Assembly: GCF_001269345.1 (NCBI RefSeq)
Contig: NZ_CXOP01000002.1
Coordinates: 124,853-188,852 of the forward strand
Length of the DNA stretch: 64,000 nt
Source: Limnohabitans sp. 2KL-27
GTDB taxonomy: Bacteria > Pseudomonadota > Gammaproteobacteria > Burkholderiales > Burkholderiaceae_C
Direction: 5' to 3'
Shown: piece by piece, positions 37,730-46,235 of the stretch
Position numbering within the stretch: position 1 is the stretch's first letter
How the letters are laid out: each line of letters starts with the position of its first letter
Notes under the pieces: generated by a model
What the model saw: only the letters and a program-made list of their open reading frames with translations
What the model was told of the DNA's origin: nothing
Databases searched by the model: none
Position numbers and translations under genes: made by a program

Positions 37730-38502
37730 GCGAAGGCCGCATCGATCTGAACGTGCAAGGCCATGTGGCACAGGTCACGATCGACGACATCACCCGGCAC
37801 AACGCGATGAGCCTGTCCATGTGGACGGCCTTGCTGGCCGCTTTTGAAGAGATGGACCGCCTTACAGAGGTGCGTGTGTGTGTGCTGCGCGGCGCGGGCG
37901 AGAAGTCCTTTGTGTCGGGGGCCAACATCAGCGAGTTCGAAACCCAGCGCAACTCCGAGGCTTCGGTGGTGCATTACAACGACATGGTCAAGCGCACCCA
38001 GCAAGCGATTTTTCGATGCCGCGTGCCGGTGATCGCGGCCATCAGTGGCATTTGCTATGGCGGCGGGCTGGGCCTGGCCTTGAGCTGCGACCTGCGTTAC
38101 GCCGCACCGCATTCGCGTTTTCGCATGCCTGCGGCCCGCATGGGCTTGGGCTATGACTGCGAGAACATGAAAAGCATTCTGAACAACCTGGGCCCCCAGG
38201 CCACGGCAGAGGCTTTTTACACCGCACGGGTCTATGACGCGGCCAGCGCGCAGGCCATGGGCATGGTCCTTGCAGTGGTAGATGATGTTTTTGCGCACTG
38301 CACCGCCTTGGCCCATGAGATCGCAGCCAACGCGCCCTTGACCATTCAGGCCGCCAAGAAAACTTTGGTAGCACTGGCAGAAGATGAAGAAGACATGACG
38401 TCAGTGGAAACCGCCATCGACGCCTGCTTCAAAAGCAACGATTATGCGGAAGGCCGGCTGGCTTTCGCACAAAAGCGGTCCCCCTTGTTCACCGGCCAAT
38501 AA
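37726..38502 (+). CDS. enoyl-CoA hydratase/isomerase family protein (atypical active site)
   Basis: Crotonase-fold protein of 258 residues. The oxyanion-hole regions (SGANISEF and GGGLGLAL, glycines at about 112-114) are intact. At the place where hydratases carry the first catalytic glutamate (PE in the family) it reads PA (Ala136), so simple hydratase activity is doubtful; isomerase, hydrolase or lyase activity is possible. Translationally coupled to the CoA-transferase. Confidence 0.88.
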   Translation: MSEGRIDLNVQGHVAQVTIDDITRHNAMSLSMWTALLAAFEEMDRLTEVRVCVLRGAGEKSFVSGANISEFETQRNSEASVVHYNDMVKRTQQAIFRCRVPVIAAISGICYGGGLGLALSCDLRYAAPHSRFRMPAARMGLGYDCENMKSILNNLGPQATAEAFYTARVYDAASAQAMGMVLAVVDDVFAHCTALAHEIAANAPLTIQAAKKTLVALAEDEEDMTSVETAIDACFKSNDYAEGRLAFAQKRSPLFTGQ

Positions 38503-38524
38503 CCCCCAACCCAGGAGTATTCAG

Positions 38525-39502
38525 ATGAAACTTTTGACTTCCCTCATCGGCTTTGCACTGTCGGTCTCAACCGGCATGGCTTTGGCCTTGGGCCCAGCGC
38601 CCGCCCCCCTCAAAGACAAAGCCACACTGACAGTGGGCTACGTCAAAGTGGGCCACCTTTCGCCCATGCTCTTGGTCGAAGAAGAGCTCAAGAAGATGAA
38701 CATCGAAGTCAAGCGTGCCGAGTTCGTGCGCTACGCCGATGCCCGCACCGCCTTGCTGTCCAACTCGGTGGACGTCTCGGCCGTGGGCGCGGGTGACCTG
38801 GCCATCGTGGCCGGTCAAGGCAGCAAAAACCTGATCGGCCTGACCGGTGTGGGCAGCTCGCCCAAATACCTGGTGGTGCGCAAGGGCGTGAAAATCGACG
38901 ACTGGGCAGACATCAACGGCAAGAAAATTGCCATTGCCCCTGGCTCAGCCGTCTGGTTCCAGTGGGCCATGACCTTGATCGAGAAGAACATTCCCTACAA
39001 CTCGTTCACCCCCGTGAACGTGCAAGGTGGTGGCACCGCCTTTGTGCAGGCCATGAAGCGCGGCGACATCGATGCCATGGTGCTGTGGGAGCCCTTTGAG
39101 TCCCAAGCCGTGGCCGAAGGCGATGCGTACTTCTCGCAAAAGCTCGAGTACAGCCAATCGCGTGCGGTGGGTGCCGAGCTGGGCATGTTGGCCGCCTCTG
39201 GCGAAGCCATGACCCAAAAGAAGGAGCTGGTGCGCCGCTTCCTGTGGGCTTACCTCAAGGCCGAAGAAACCCTGAGCAAGAACAAAGACGTGTTTGCCGA
39301 TGCTTATTCCAAGTACACCGGCTTGCCACTGAACGTGACCAAAGAATCGGCCAAGATCATCAAGCTCGGTGGCGTGCTGAACAAGGACCAGGTCTCGCGC
39401 TTGGCTGAAGCCGCCTTCAAACAAGGCATTGTGCAAAAAGACGTGACCAAGGAAGCCGCCGCCCTGTACGACGACTCCATGGTTGTTGAACTCAAGAAGT
39501 AA
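38525..39502 (+). CDS. ABC transporter substrate-binding protein, NitT/TauT type
   Basis: Periplasmic binding protein of 325 residues with a signal peptide (MKLLTSLIGFALSVSTGMALA) and the SsuA/THI5-like fold (TVGYVKVGHLSPMLLVEEE, ALLSNSVDVSAVGAGDL, GTAFVQAMKRGDIDAMVLWEPF). Relatives bind sulfonates, taurine, nitrate, pyrimidines or aromatic acids. The ligand is not predictable. A ribosome site (AGGAG) lies just before the ATG. First gene of a three-gene importer. Confidence 0.9.
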   Translation: MKLLTSLIGFALSVSTGMALALGPAPAPLKDKATLTVGYVKVGHLSPMLLVEEELKKMNIEVKRAEFVRYADARTALLSNSVDVSAVGAGDLAIVAGQGSKNLIGLTGVGSSPKYLVVRKGVKIDDWADINGKKIAIAPGSAVWFQWAMTLIEKNIPYNSFTPVNVQGGGTAFVQAMKRGDIDAMVLWEPFESQAVAEGDAYFSQKLEYSQSRAVGAELGMLAASGEAMTQKKELVRRFLWAYLKAEETLSKNKDVFADAYSKYTGLPLNVTKESAKIIKLGGVLNKDQVSRLAEAAFKQGIVQKDVTKEAAALYDDSMVVELKK

Positions 39503-39517
39503 TCAGGCAGCACCCTC

Positions 39518-40324
39518 ATGGCAAACGCTTCTCTCGATACCCTTCGTCGGACAGTGCTTGGCATGTTGGTGCCGGCATTGGTTCTGATCGTCTGGCAGGT
39601 GGCAGGCAGCCGTCCCGGCATGGCCGGCATCCTGCCCACCCCCATGCTGGTTTTGGAAGGCTGGCACGGCTGGATTTTTGGCTCGCCCGGCATGGGCCTG
39701 AACCCCTACCTGGGATCCTGGGTGTCCAACGTCCAGTACTCCTCAATGCGGGTGGCACAGGGCTTTGTTCTGGCGGCCCTGATTGGCGTGCCTTTGGGCT
39801 TGCTGATTGGCTGGAGCCGTCTGGTTCAGCAGCTGTTTGACCCGCTCATCCAGAGTCTGCGCCCGATCCCGATCACCGCTTGGCTGCCGTTTTCGATTGC
39901 CCTGTTCGGCATCCGCGACATGGGGGCCATCTTCCTGATTTTTCTGGGTGGCTTTTATGCCATCGTGGTCAACACCACGCAAGGCGCACGCGATGTCGAG
40001 CGCAACCTGGTGCGGGCCGCACTCATGATGGGGGCCAGCCGCAAGCAACTGCTGTATCGGGTGGTGCTGCCAGCGGCCATGCCCTCCATCTTCACCGGCT
40101 TGCGCATTGGCCTGGGCATCTCCTGGACGGCCGTGATCGTCTCCGAAATGGTGGCTGTCAAGTCGGGCCTGGGCTATGTGCTGTGGGACGCCTACTACGT
40201 GGGGCGCATGGACATCGTGCTGGCCGACATGGTGTCGATCGGCATCATGGGGTTTTTAAGTGATCGCCTGATCGTTTTCATCGAAAGCAAGGTTTTGGTC
40301 TGGCGCATGCTGCAAAGCCATTGA
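39518..40324 (+). CDS. ABC transporter permease (NitT/TauT type)
   Basis: Inner-membrane permease of 268 residues with about six helices and the cytoplasmic EAA-type loop ARDVERNLVRAALMMGASRKQLLYRVVLPAAMP that contacts the ATPase. It resembles SsuC/TauC. It lies 15 bases after the binding-protein gene and 7 before the ATPase gene, so the importer is expressed as one unit. Confidence 0.92.
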   Translation: MANASLDTLRRTVLGMLVPALVLIVWQVAGSRPGMAGILPTPMLVLEGWHGWIFGSPGMGLNPYLGSWVSNVQYSSMRVAQGFVLAALIGVPLGLLIGWSRLVQQLFDPLIQSLRPIPITAWLPFSIALFGIRDMGAIFLIFLGGFYAIVVNTTQGARDVERNLVRAALMMGASRKQLLYRVVLPAAMPSIFTGLRIGLGISWTAVIVSEMVAVKSGLGYVLWDAYYVGRMDIVLADMVSIGIMGFLSDRLIVFIESKVLVWRMLQSH

Positions 40325-40331
40325 AACAACT

Positions 40332-41081
40332 ATGTCTCACATTTCCATCGACAAGCTCTACAAGACCTACCCGGGTGCCACACCCGTCAAGGCGCTGGAA
40401 GACATCAACCTTCAAGTGGCCCCGGGTGAACTGGTGGCCCTGCTCGGGCCTTCGGGCTGCGGCAAATCCACTTTGCTCAACCTGATCGCTGGATTCGAGC
40501 AACCCAGCCAGGGCCAGCTTTTGGTCGACGGCCAAGGCGTGCGTGCGCCCGGACCGGATCGGGGCGTGGTCTTTCAGGAAGCCGCGTTGTTCCCTTGGCT
40601 GACCGTTTGGGAAAACGTGATCTTCGGACCCAAGGTGCAGGGCATGGCGCGCAGCGAGTACGAAGACCGCGCCCATGAAATGATCAAGATCGTGGGCTTG
40701 AGCGATTTCAAGAACCATCTGCCCGTGCAGTTGTCGGGCGGTATGCGCCAACGTGTGGGCATTGCCCGCATCCTGACACTGGGCTCGCGCGTCTTGCTGA
40801 TGGACGAGCCTTTTGGTGCCCTGGATGCGCAAACCCGATTGACCATGCAGGAGCTGCTGCTCAATGTGTGGCAACAACTCAAGCCCACCATCATCTTTGT
40901 CACCCACGACATCGACGAGGCGATTTTCTTGGCCAGCACGGTTTACGTGATGTCGGCTCGGCCGGGCCGCATCCAGACCAAGATCACTGTGCCACTGGCG
41001 CGCCCACGCACCGTGGCCGACACCGCCAGCGAAACCTTTGCCTCGCTCAAACTCGACATCCTCAACCTCATTCGACACTGA
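40332..41081 (+). CDS. ABC transporter ATP-binding protein (NitT/TauT type)
   Basis: ATPase of 249 residues: Walker A GPSGCGKST at 39-47, Q-loop FQEAALFPW, signature LSGGMRQRVG, Walker B VLLMDEPFGALD and H-loop FVTHDIDEA. This pattern matches the SsuB/TauB group. The gene ends 1 base before the deacetylase-like ATG, so the importer and the hydrolase are tied together. Confidence 0.94.
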   Translation: MSHISIDKLYKTYPGATPVKALEDINLQVAPGELVALLGPSGCGKSTLLNLIAGFEQPSQGQLLVDGQGVRAPGPDRGVVFQEAALFPWLTVWENVIFGPKVQGMARSEYEDRAHEMIKIVGLSDFKNHLPVQLSGGMRQRVGIARILTLGSRVLLMDEPFGALDAQTRLTMQELLLNVWQQLKPTIIFVTHDIDEAIFLASTVYVMSARPGRIQTKITVPLARPRTVADTASETFASLKLDILNLIRH

Positions 41082-41082
41082 C

Positions 41083-41967
41083 ATGGCCAACCCCCGCATT
41101 CCCTACCGCTTCTCCAACGATGGGCCAACGCTGAAGGCCGCGCCTGAAGGCGCCATCATGGTGCACTTGGTGGTGAACGTGGAACACTGGCAATTCGAGT
41201 CGAGCATGCCGCGCACCATCATCACACCGCCGCACGGCAAAGAGACGGTGCCCGATGTGCCCAACTTCAGCTGGGCCGATTACGGCATGCGCGCGGGTCT
41301 GCCGCGCATTCTGCGGGCCATCCAGGACCGCGGTCTGCCCGCCTCCACCAGCTTCAATGCCGGGGTCATCACCGCTTACCCCCAAGCTGCGCAAGCCATG
41401 CACGATGCGGGCTGGGAATTCATTGGCCACGGGGTGCACCAAAAAAGTCTGAACCACAACCAGGGTGAGTCCGAAGAATCCCTGATCGCGACCAGCCTGG
41501 ACATGATCGAGCGCTTCACGGGCCAGCGCCCCAGAGGCTGGCTCAGCCCCGGTCTGCGCGAAACACACGACACCCCCGAGTTGCTGAAAAAGCAGGGCGT
41601 GGACTACGTGTTTGACTGGGTGGTGGACGATGTGCCTGGCTGGATGCAAACACGCAACGGCCCCTTGCTGGCCTTGCCCTACAACCTGGAAATCAACGAC
41701 TCGATCGTCTACGCCATCGAAAAACACACCAGCGACGAAATGTACGAACGCCTGGCGCGGACGCTGGCCTTGTTTGAACGCGAAGCGGCTACGCACCCCC
41801 GGGTGCTGGCCATTGGCCTGCACCCGCACCTGATTGGCGTGCCCCACCGCTTTGCCAGTTTTGAGCGCATGCTGGACTTGCTGATGAAGTCGCCCCAGGT
41901 GTGCTTCATGAACGGGGGGCAGATTGCCGACTGGTACACCGCACAGGTGCCCGCACCCACTGTTTGA
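41083..41967 (+). CDS. polysaccharide deacetylase-fold hydrolase (PuuE/cyclic imide hydrolase-like)
   Basis: A 294-residue NodB-fold protein without a signal peptide, so it is cytosolic and unlikely to act on wall polysaccharide. The metal motif region reads NVEHW (residues 32-36) in place of the usual TFDD, and FIGHGVHQ lies at about 113-120. These changes are typical of the allantoinase PuuE and cyclic imide hydrolase branch, which open C-N bonds in small rings. It sits between the importer and the SDR. Confidence 0.82.
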   Translation: MANPRIPYRFSNDGPTLKAAPEGAIMVHLVVNVEHWQFESSMPRTIITPPHGKETVPDVPNFSWADYGMRAGLPRILRAIQDRGLPASTSFNAGVITAYPQAAQAMHDAGWEFIGHGVHQKSLNHNQGESEESLIATSLDMIERFTGQRPRGWLSPGLRETHDTPELLKKQGVDYVFDWVVDDVPGWMQTRNGPLLALPYNLEINDSIVYAIEKHTSDEMYERLARTLALFEREAATHPRVLAIGLHPHLIGVPHRFASFERMLDLLMKSPQVCFMNGGQIADWYTAQVPAPTV

Positions 41968-42057
41968 CGGTGCTCGCCTGGTGCGCAAGCTCAAGTTTTG
42001 TCACGATTTTGAAACCCGGACCAGCCCTTGGGCTGGCACCATTTGCAGGCCCTTTGC

Positions 42058-42834
42058 ATGAACCTCGAACTCGATCAAAAACAAGTCATCGTCACGGGTG
42101 GCTCCAAAGGCATTGGCCTGGCCATTGCGCTGAACTTTGCCCGTGAAGGCGCCAAGCCGGTGCTGGTGTCGCGCCAGCGCAGCAACCTGGACGCCGCTCT
42201 GGCAGCTTTTGCCAAAGAGGGCTTGCCTGCCCCCGCGATCGCGGAAATCGATTTGTCGCAACCCGGCTCGGACCGCGCTTTGTTCAACTTGTTCCCGTCT
42301 GCGGACATCCTGGTCAACAACGCCGGCGCCATTCCGGGCGGCAGCATCCACGACATCGCCGAAGACGCGTGGCGTGCGTCGTGGGAACTCAAGCTGTTCA
42401 GCTACATCAACCTCACACGCTTGTACCTGGGAGCGATGGAGTCACGCGGACAAGGCGTGATTTGCAACATCATCGGCATGGCCGGGGCTGCACCGCGCTA
42501 CGAATACATTTGCGGCTCTGCGGCCAATGGCGCTTTGATATCGTTCACCCAAGGCATTGGCGCGGGCAGCGTGCGCAAGGGCGTGCGTGTGTTCGGCATC
42601 AACCCCTCCCCCACCCGCAGCGACCGCATCGAAGGCGTGCTCAAGCAGCAAGCGGCCAGCAAACTGGGCGATGCCTCGCGCTGGCTGGAGATGACCCAGA
42701 AATTGCCCTTTGGCCGTTTGGCCGAACCCGACGAAATCGCCCGACTGGCCGTCCATTGCTCGTCCCCCGTCTGCGGCTACCTCAGCGGCACGGTCTTGCA
42801 CGTCGACGGCGGCCAACAATACGCACCCAACTGA
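42058..42834 (+). CDS. SDR-family oxidoreductase (incomplete triad)
   Basis: A 258-residue short-chain dehydrogenase fold with TGGSKGIG at 13-20 and NNAG at 87-90. Tyr150 occupies the catalytic tyrosine place, but the Lys position is Ser154 and the Ser region reads NIIG (137-140). It is a paralogue of the SDR at 31455, with identical cofactor motif placing. Likely cotranscribed with the following acyl-CoA dehydrogenase (7 bases). Confidence 0.86.
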   Translation: MNLELDQKQVIVTGGSKGIGLAIALNFAREGAKPVLVSRQRSNLDAALAAFAKEGLPAPAIAEIDLSQPGSDRALFNLFPSADILVNNAGAIPGGSIHDIAEDAWRASWELKLFSYINLTRLYLGAMESRGQGVICNIIGMAGAAPRYEYICGSAANGALISFTQGIGAGSVRKGVRVFGINPSPTRSDRIEGVLKQQAASKLGDASRWLEMTQKLPFGRLAEPDEIARLAVHCSSPVCGYLSGTVLHVDGGQQYAPN

Positions 42835-42841
42835 AAACACC

Positions 42842-43999
42842 ATGCACACAGAAAACAATTTCGAATCCCTGCGCGACGGCGTGCGCAGCGTGGTCTCCCA
42901 ATTCGACTCGCGCTACTGGCAAGAGATCGACGAGGCCCGCGCATTTCCCGAAAAATTCGTTCAAGCCCTCACGGCGGCTGGCTGGCTGTCGGCCTTGATC
43001 CCCGAGGAATACGGTGGCTCCAACCTGAGCCTGGTGGAAGCCAGCGTGATCATGGAAGAGATCAACCGGGCTGGCGGCAACTCCGGCGCCTGCCATGGCC
43101 AGATGTATGTGATGGGTTGCGTGGTGCGCCACGGCTCGCAGGCCCAAAAAGAAGCCCTGCTGCCCAAGATTGCCAGCGGCGAGTTGCGCATGCAGTCGAT
43201 GGCGGTGACCGAGCCCACCACCGGATCGGACACCACCCAGCTCAAGACCTTTGCCGAGCGCAAAGGCGACCGCTACATCGTGAACGGCCAAAAGGTCTGG
43301 ACCTCGCGGCTGCAGCACTCAGACTACATGCTGCTGCTGGCGCGCACCACACCTTTGGCCGAGGTGAAGAAGAAATCCGAAGGCCTGTCGGTGTTTCTGG
43401 TGGACTTGCGCGAGGCCGTGGGCAAATCGATCACGGTGCGCCCCATCCGCAACATGGTCAACCACGAGACCAATGAAATCTTCATCGACAACCTAGAGAT
43501 CCCGGTTGAAAACCGCATTGGCGAAGAAGGCAAAGGGCTCAAATACATCCTCGATGGCCTCAACGCCGAGCGCATCTTGATCGCTGCCGAGTGCATTGGC
43601 GACGGTTACTGGTTCGTGGACAAAGCCAAGGATTACGCCAACCAGCGCGTGGTGTTTGACCGACCGATCGCCAAGAACCAGGGCATCCAGTTCCCGATCG
43701 CCCGGGCCTTTGTCAACGTCGAAGCCGCCAGCCTGATGCGCTACGAAGCGGCCCGCCTGTTCGATGCCCAGCAGCCCTGTGGGGCCCAGGCCAACATGTC
43801 CAAACTGCTGGCCGCCGATGCCTCGTGGGAAGCGGCCAACGTCTGCCTGCAAACCCATGGCGGCTTTGGTTTTGCAGCCGAATACGACATCGAGCGCAAG
43901 TTCCGCGAAACCCGTCTGTACCAAGTGGCCCCGATCTCGACCAACCTCATCCTGTCGTATGTCGGCGAGCATGTCTTGGGCATGCCCAAATCCTATTGA
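42842..43999 (+). CDS. acyl-CoA dehydrogenase with displaced catalytic glutamate
   Basis: FAD-dependent acyl-CoA dehydrogenase of 385 residues. It has MAVTEPTTGSDTT (FAD/substrate loop), VNGQKVWTSR, and the CLQTHGGFGFAAEYDIER flavin-contact helix. Where most members have YEGT, the sequence reads APIS (363-366), so the usual base glutamate is absent; it may lie on another helix, as in isovaleryl-CoA dehydrogenase. The ATG at 42842 gives the standard N-terminus. Confidence 0.9.
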   Translation: MHTENNFESLRDGVRSVVSQFDSRYWQEIDEARAFPEKFVQALTAAGWLSALIPEEYGGSNLSLVEASVIMEEINRAGGNSGACHGQMYVMGCVVRHGSQAQKEALLPKIASGELRMQSMAVTEPTTGSDTTQLKTFAERKGDRYIVNGQKVWTSRLQHSDYMLLLARTTPLAEVKKKSEGLSVFLVDLREAVGKSITVRPIRNMVNHETNEIFIDNLEIPVENRIGEEGKGLKYILDGLNAERILIAAECIGDGYWFVDKAKDYANQRVVFDRPIAKNQGIQFPIARAFVNVEAASLMRYEAARLFDAQQPCGAQANMSKLLAADASWEAANVCLQTHGGFGFAAEYDIERKFRETRLYQVAPISTNLILSYVGEHVLGMPKSY

Positions 44000-44013
44000 A
44001 GGCGTTTGCACCC

Positions 44014-44814
44014 ATGGCTCTTCCTGAAATCTGGGACACCTTGCAGCTGCAGATGCACGACGATGGCGTCTTGCAGGTCACCCTCAACCGCCCCGATGTC
44101 GGCAACGCGATCAACACCCGCATGGGTCAGGAGTTGCTCGACCTGTGGCTGCGCCTGACCGACGATGCACAAGGCGTGCGCTGTGTGGTGCTGACCGGCG
44201 CGGGTCCGAAAATTTTCTGCGCAGGCGGTGACCTGAAAGAGCGCAATGGCATGACGCGTGCGCAATGGACACACCAGCATGAGATTTTTGAACGTGTCTC
44301 TTGGGCCTTGGTGGATTTACCGCTGCCCGCGATCGCCGCGGTCAATGGCCATGCCTATGGCGGCGGTCTGGAGCTGGCCCTGTGTTGCGATTTCATTTAC
44401 GCCAGCACCAGCGCACGCTTTGCCTTGCCCGAGGTCACGCTGGGCATCATGCCCGGCATGGGCGGCACGCAAAACTTGCCCCGCGCCATCGGTGATCGCC
44501 GCGCCAAGGAGCTCATCATGACGGGCCAAGCCTTCAATGCCCAGCAGGCGTTGGAATGGGGCTTGCTCAACCAAGCCATCGAGCCCGAACAGCTCTTGGG
44601 CCAAGCCCTGAGCACGGCGAAAACCCTGGCACGCAATGCCCCACTGTCGGTGCGGCAAGTCAAGAAATCCATCCGCTACGGCAGCCAGATGGAATTGCGC
44701 ACGGCTTACCGGTTTGAAATCGAGGCCTACAACCAGCTCGTGGACACCGAAGACCGGCGCGAAGGTGTGTTGGCCTTCAACGAAAAAAGACCGCCCCGCT
44801 TCAAGGGACAGTGA
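44014..44814 (+). CDS. enoyl-CoA hydratase/isomerase family protein
   Basis: Crotonase-fold protein of 266 residues with a complete hydratase-like site: CAGGDLKER and GGGLELALCC for the oxyanion hole, LPEVTLGIMPGMGGT with the first catalytic glutamate, and KELIMTG for the second. Unlike the crotonase at 37726 it should be an active hydratase. It follows the acyl-CoA dehydrogenase by 14 bases and overlaps the next gene by 1 base. Confidence 0.92.
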   Translation: MALPEIWDTLQLQMHDDGVLQVTLNRPDVGNAINTRMGQELLDLWLRLTDDAQGVRCVVLTGAGPKIFCAGGDLKERNGMTRAQWTHQHEIFERVSWALVDLPLPAIAAVNGHAYGGGLELALCCDFIYASTSARFALPEVTLGIMPGMGGTQNLPRAIGDRRAKELIMTGQAFNAQQALEWGLLNQAIEPEQLLGQALSTAKTLARNAPLSVRQVKKSIRYGSQMELRTAYRFEIEAYNQLVDTEDRREGVLAFNEKRPPRFKGQ

Positions 44815-46235
44815 TGCGCCTCGCCACCCCAACGCCCTGGAGCGAATGGCTGGTGGCCGCGTTGCGCAGACCTGTGCACCGGTCTGACCGTGAGCGTGCT
44901 GCCCTGCACCTGATCGACTGGCTGGGCTGCGCGCACCTGGGACAGACCACCGAGCTGGGTGCGGTGTTGCGGCAATGGGCGAAGGTGCAAGCGCCCGGCC
45001 CCATTTGGGTGTGCGGTCACCCGGGCTTGCAGGCCGCAGAAGCGGCCCGCTGGCATGGCACCTTGGGCAGCAGCCACGAAATGGACGATGTACACCGCGA
45101 AGCCGTGGTGCACCCGGGCGACACCGTCATCCCTGCCGTGCTGGCCATGGCCCAGCGCGAAAATGCCAGCCCCGAAGCCTTGCTCGATGCGGTGGTGGTC
45201 GGCTACGAAACCGCCATCGTGCTCGGGCTGCTCAGCGGGCCGGCCCACTACGCCCAGTGGTACAGCACCGCCACCACTGGTGTCTTTGCCAGCGCCATGG
45301 CCTGCGCCCGCTTGCTCAAGCTCGACGCCACTCAGACGCAACACGCCCTGGCCTTGGCCGGCATGCAGTCTGCGGGCGTCTGGCAATGCCGACTGGAGCC
45401 AGGCCTGGCCAAGCAGATGGCGGCTGGCCACAGCGCCCAAGCGGGCCTGGTGGCCGCCGACATGGCGGCAGCGGGCATGACCGGCCCCTTGTCCATCCTG
45501 GAAGGCCCACTGGGTTGGCTGAAGGCCACTGGCGGCAATCTGGACGCAGCGCGGGCGCAAGCCCTTTTACAAACCCCAGTCGAGCACGCCTGGCGTGTGC
45601 ACGAAGTCAGCTTCAAGCCCTGGCCCGCCTGCAGGCATGTGCACCCCGCCATCGAGTGTGCGCTGCAGCTGCATGCCCAAGGGATAGTCCCCGATCAGAT
45701 CGCCAGCATGCGCTTGGAAACCTATGGCGTCGCCCTGTCGTTTGCAGACCAGCCCCATCCTCAAACGGCTTTGCAAGGCAAGTTCAGCTTGCAGCATGGC
45801 GTGGCGTGGAGCCTGCGCCATGGCGGCTTCGGGCTGGAGGCCACCGGGCCAGCGGCTCTGGCAGACCCGGCTTGCGCCGCGCTGCGCGAACGCGTGACTG
45901 TGGCCTGTGGGCAGGAGCAAGACCGGGCATACCCGCAAAGCTTTGGCGCACGGCTGCACCTGCAAATGGCCAACGGCAGCCAACACAGCAGCGAAGTGGT
46001 CAACGTGTTGGGCGATCCGGAAAACCCCTTGAGCCCTGAACAGGTGAGGGCCAAAGCGGCCCAGTTGCTGCAAGCCAGCGGCTGGGCGGTTGCGCAGGCC
46101 GAGCAACTCATCGTGCTGGTTGGGGCGCTGCCGCAAGCCAAGGCCTTAGGGCCTTTGTGGGACAGCCTGCAAGCCGGGCCTCAGTCCCAGAAGGTGTCGA
46201 GCGCACAGGCCAGCGAAAGCAAGCGCTCGTCCTGA
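44814..46235 (+). CDS. MmgE/PrpD family protein
   Basis: A 473-residue MmgE/PrpD-fold protein, distantly related to the one at 32284. The active-site segment reads SHEMDDVHREAVVHPGDTV (aspartates and His conserved), and the second domain starts at FKPWPACRHVHPAIE. Predicted dehydratase, decarboxylase or isomerase of a polycarboxylic acid. Start ATG at 44814 overlaps the crotonase stop (TGATG), so the pair is coupled. Its 3' end overlaps the convergent amidase by 55 bases. Confidence 0.87.
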   Translation: MRLATPTPWSEWLVAALRRPVHRSDRERAALHLIDWLGCAHLGQTTELGAVLRQWAKVQAPGPIWVCGHPGLQAAEAARWHGTLGSSHEMDDVHREAVVHPGDTVIPAVLAMAQRENASPEALLDAVVVGYETAIVLGLLSGPAHYAQWYSTATTGVFASAMACARLLKLDATQTQHALALAGMQSAGVWQCRLEPGLAKQMAAGHSAQAGLVAADMAAAGMTGPLSILEGPLGWLKATGGNLDAARAQALLQTPVEHAWRVHEVSFKPWPACRHVHPAIECALQLHAQGIVPDQIASMRLETYGVALSFADQPHPQTALQGKFSLQHGVAWSLRHGGFGLEATGPAALADPACAALRERVTVACGQEQDRAYPQSFGARLHLQMANGSQHSSEVVNVLGDPENPLSPEQVRAKAAQLLQASGWAVAQAEQLIVLVGALPQAKALGPLWDSLQAGPQSQKVSSAQASESKRSS

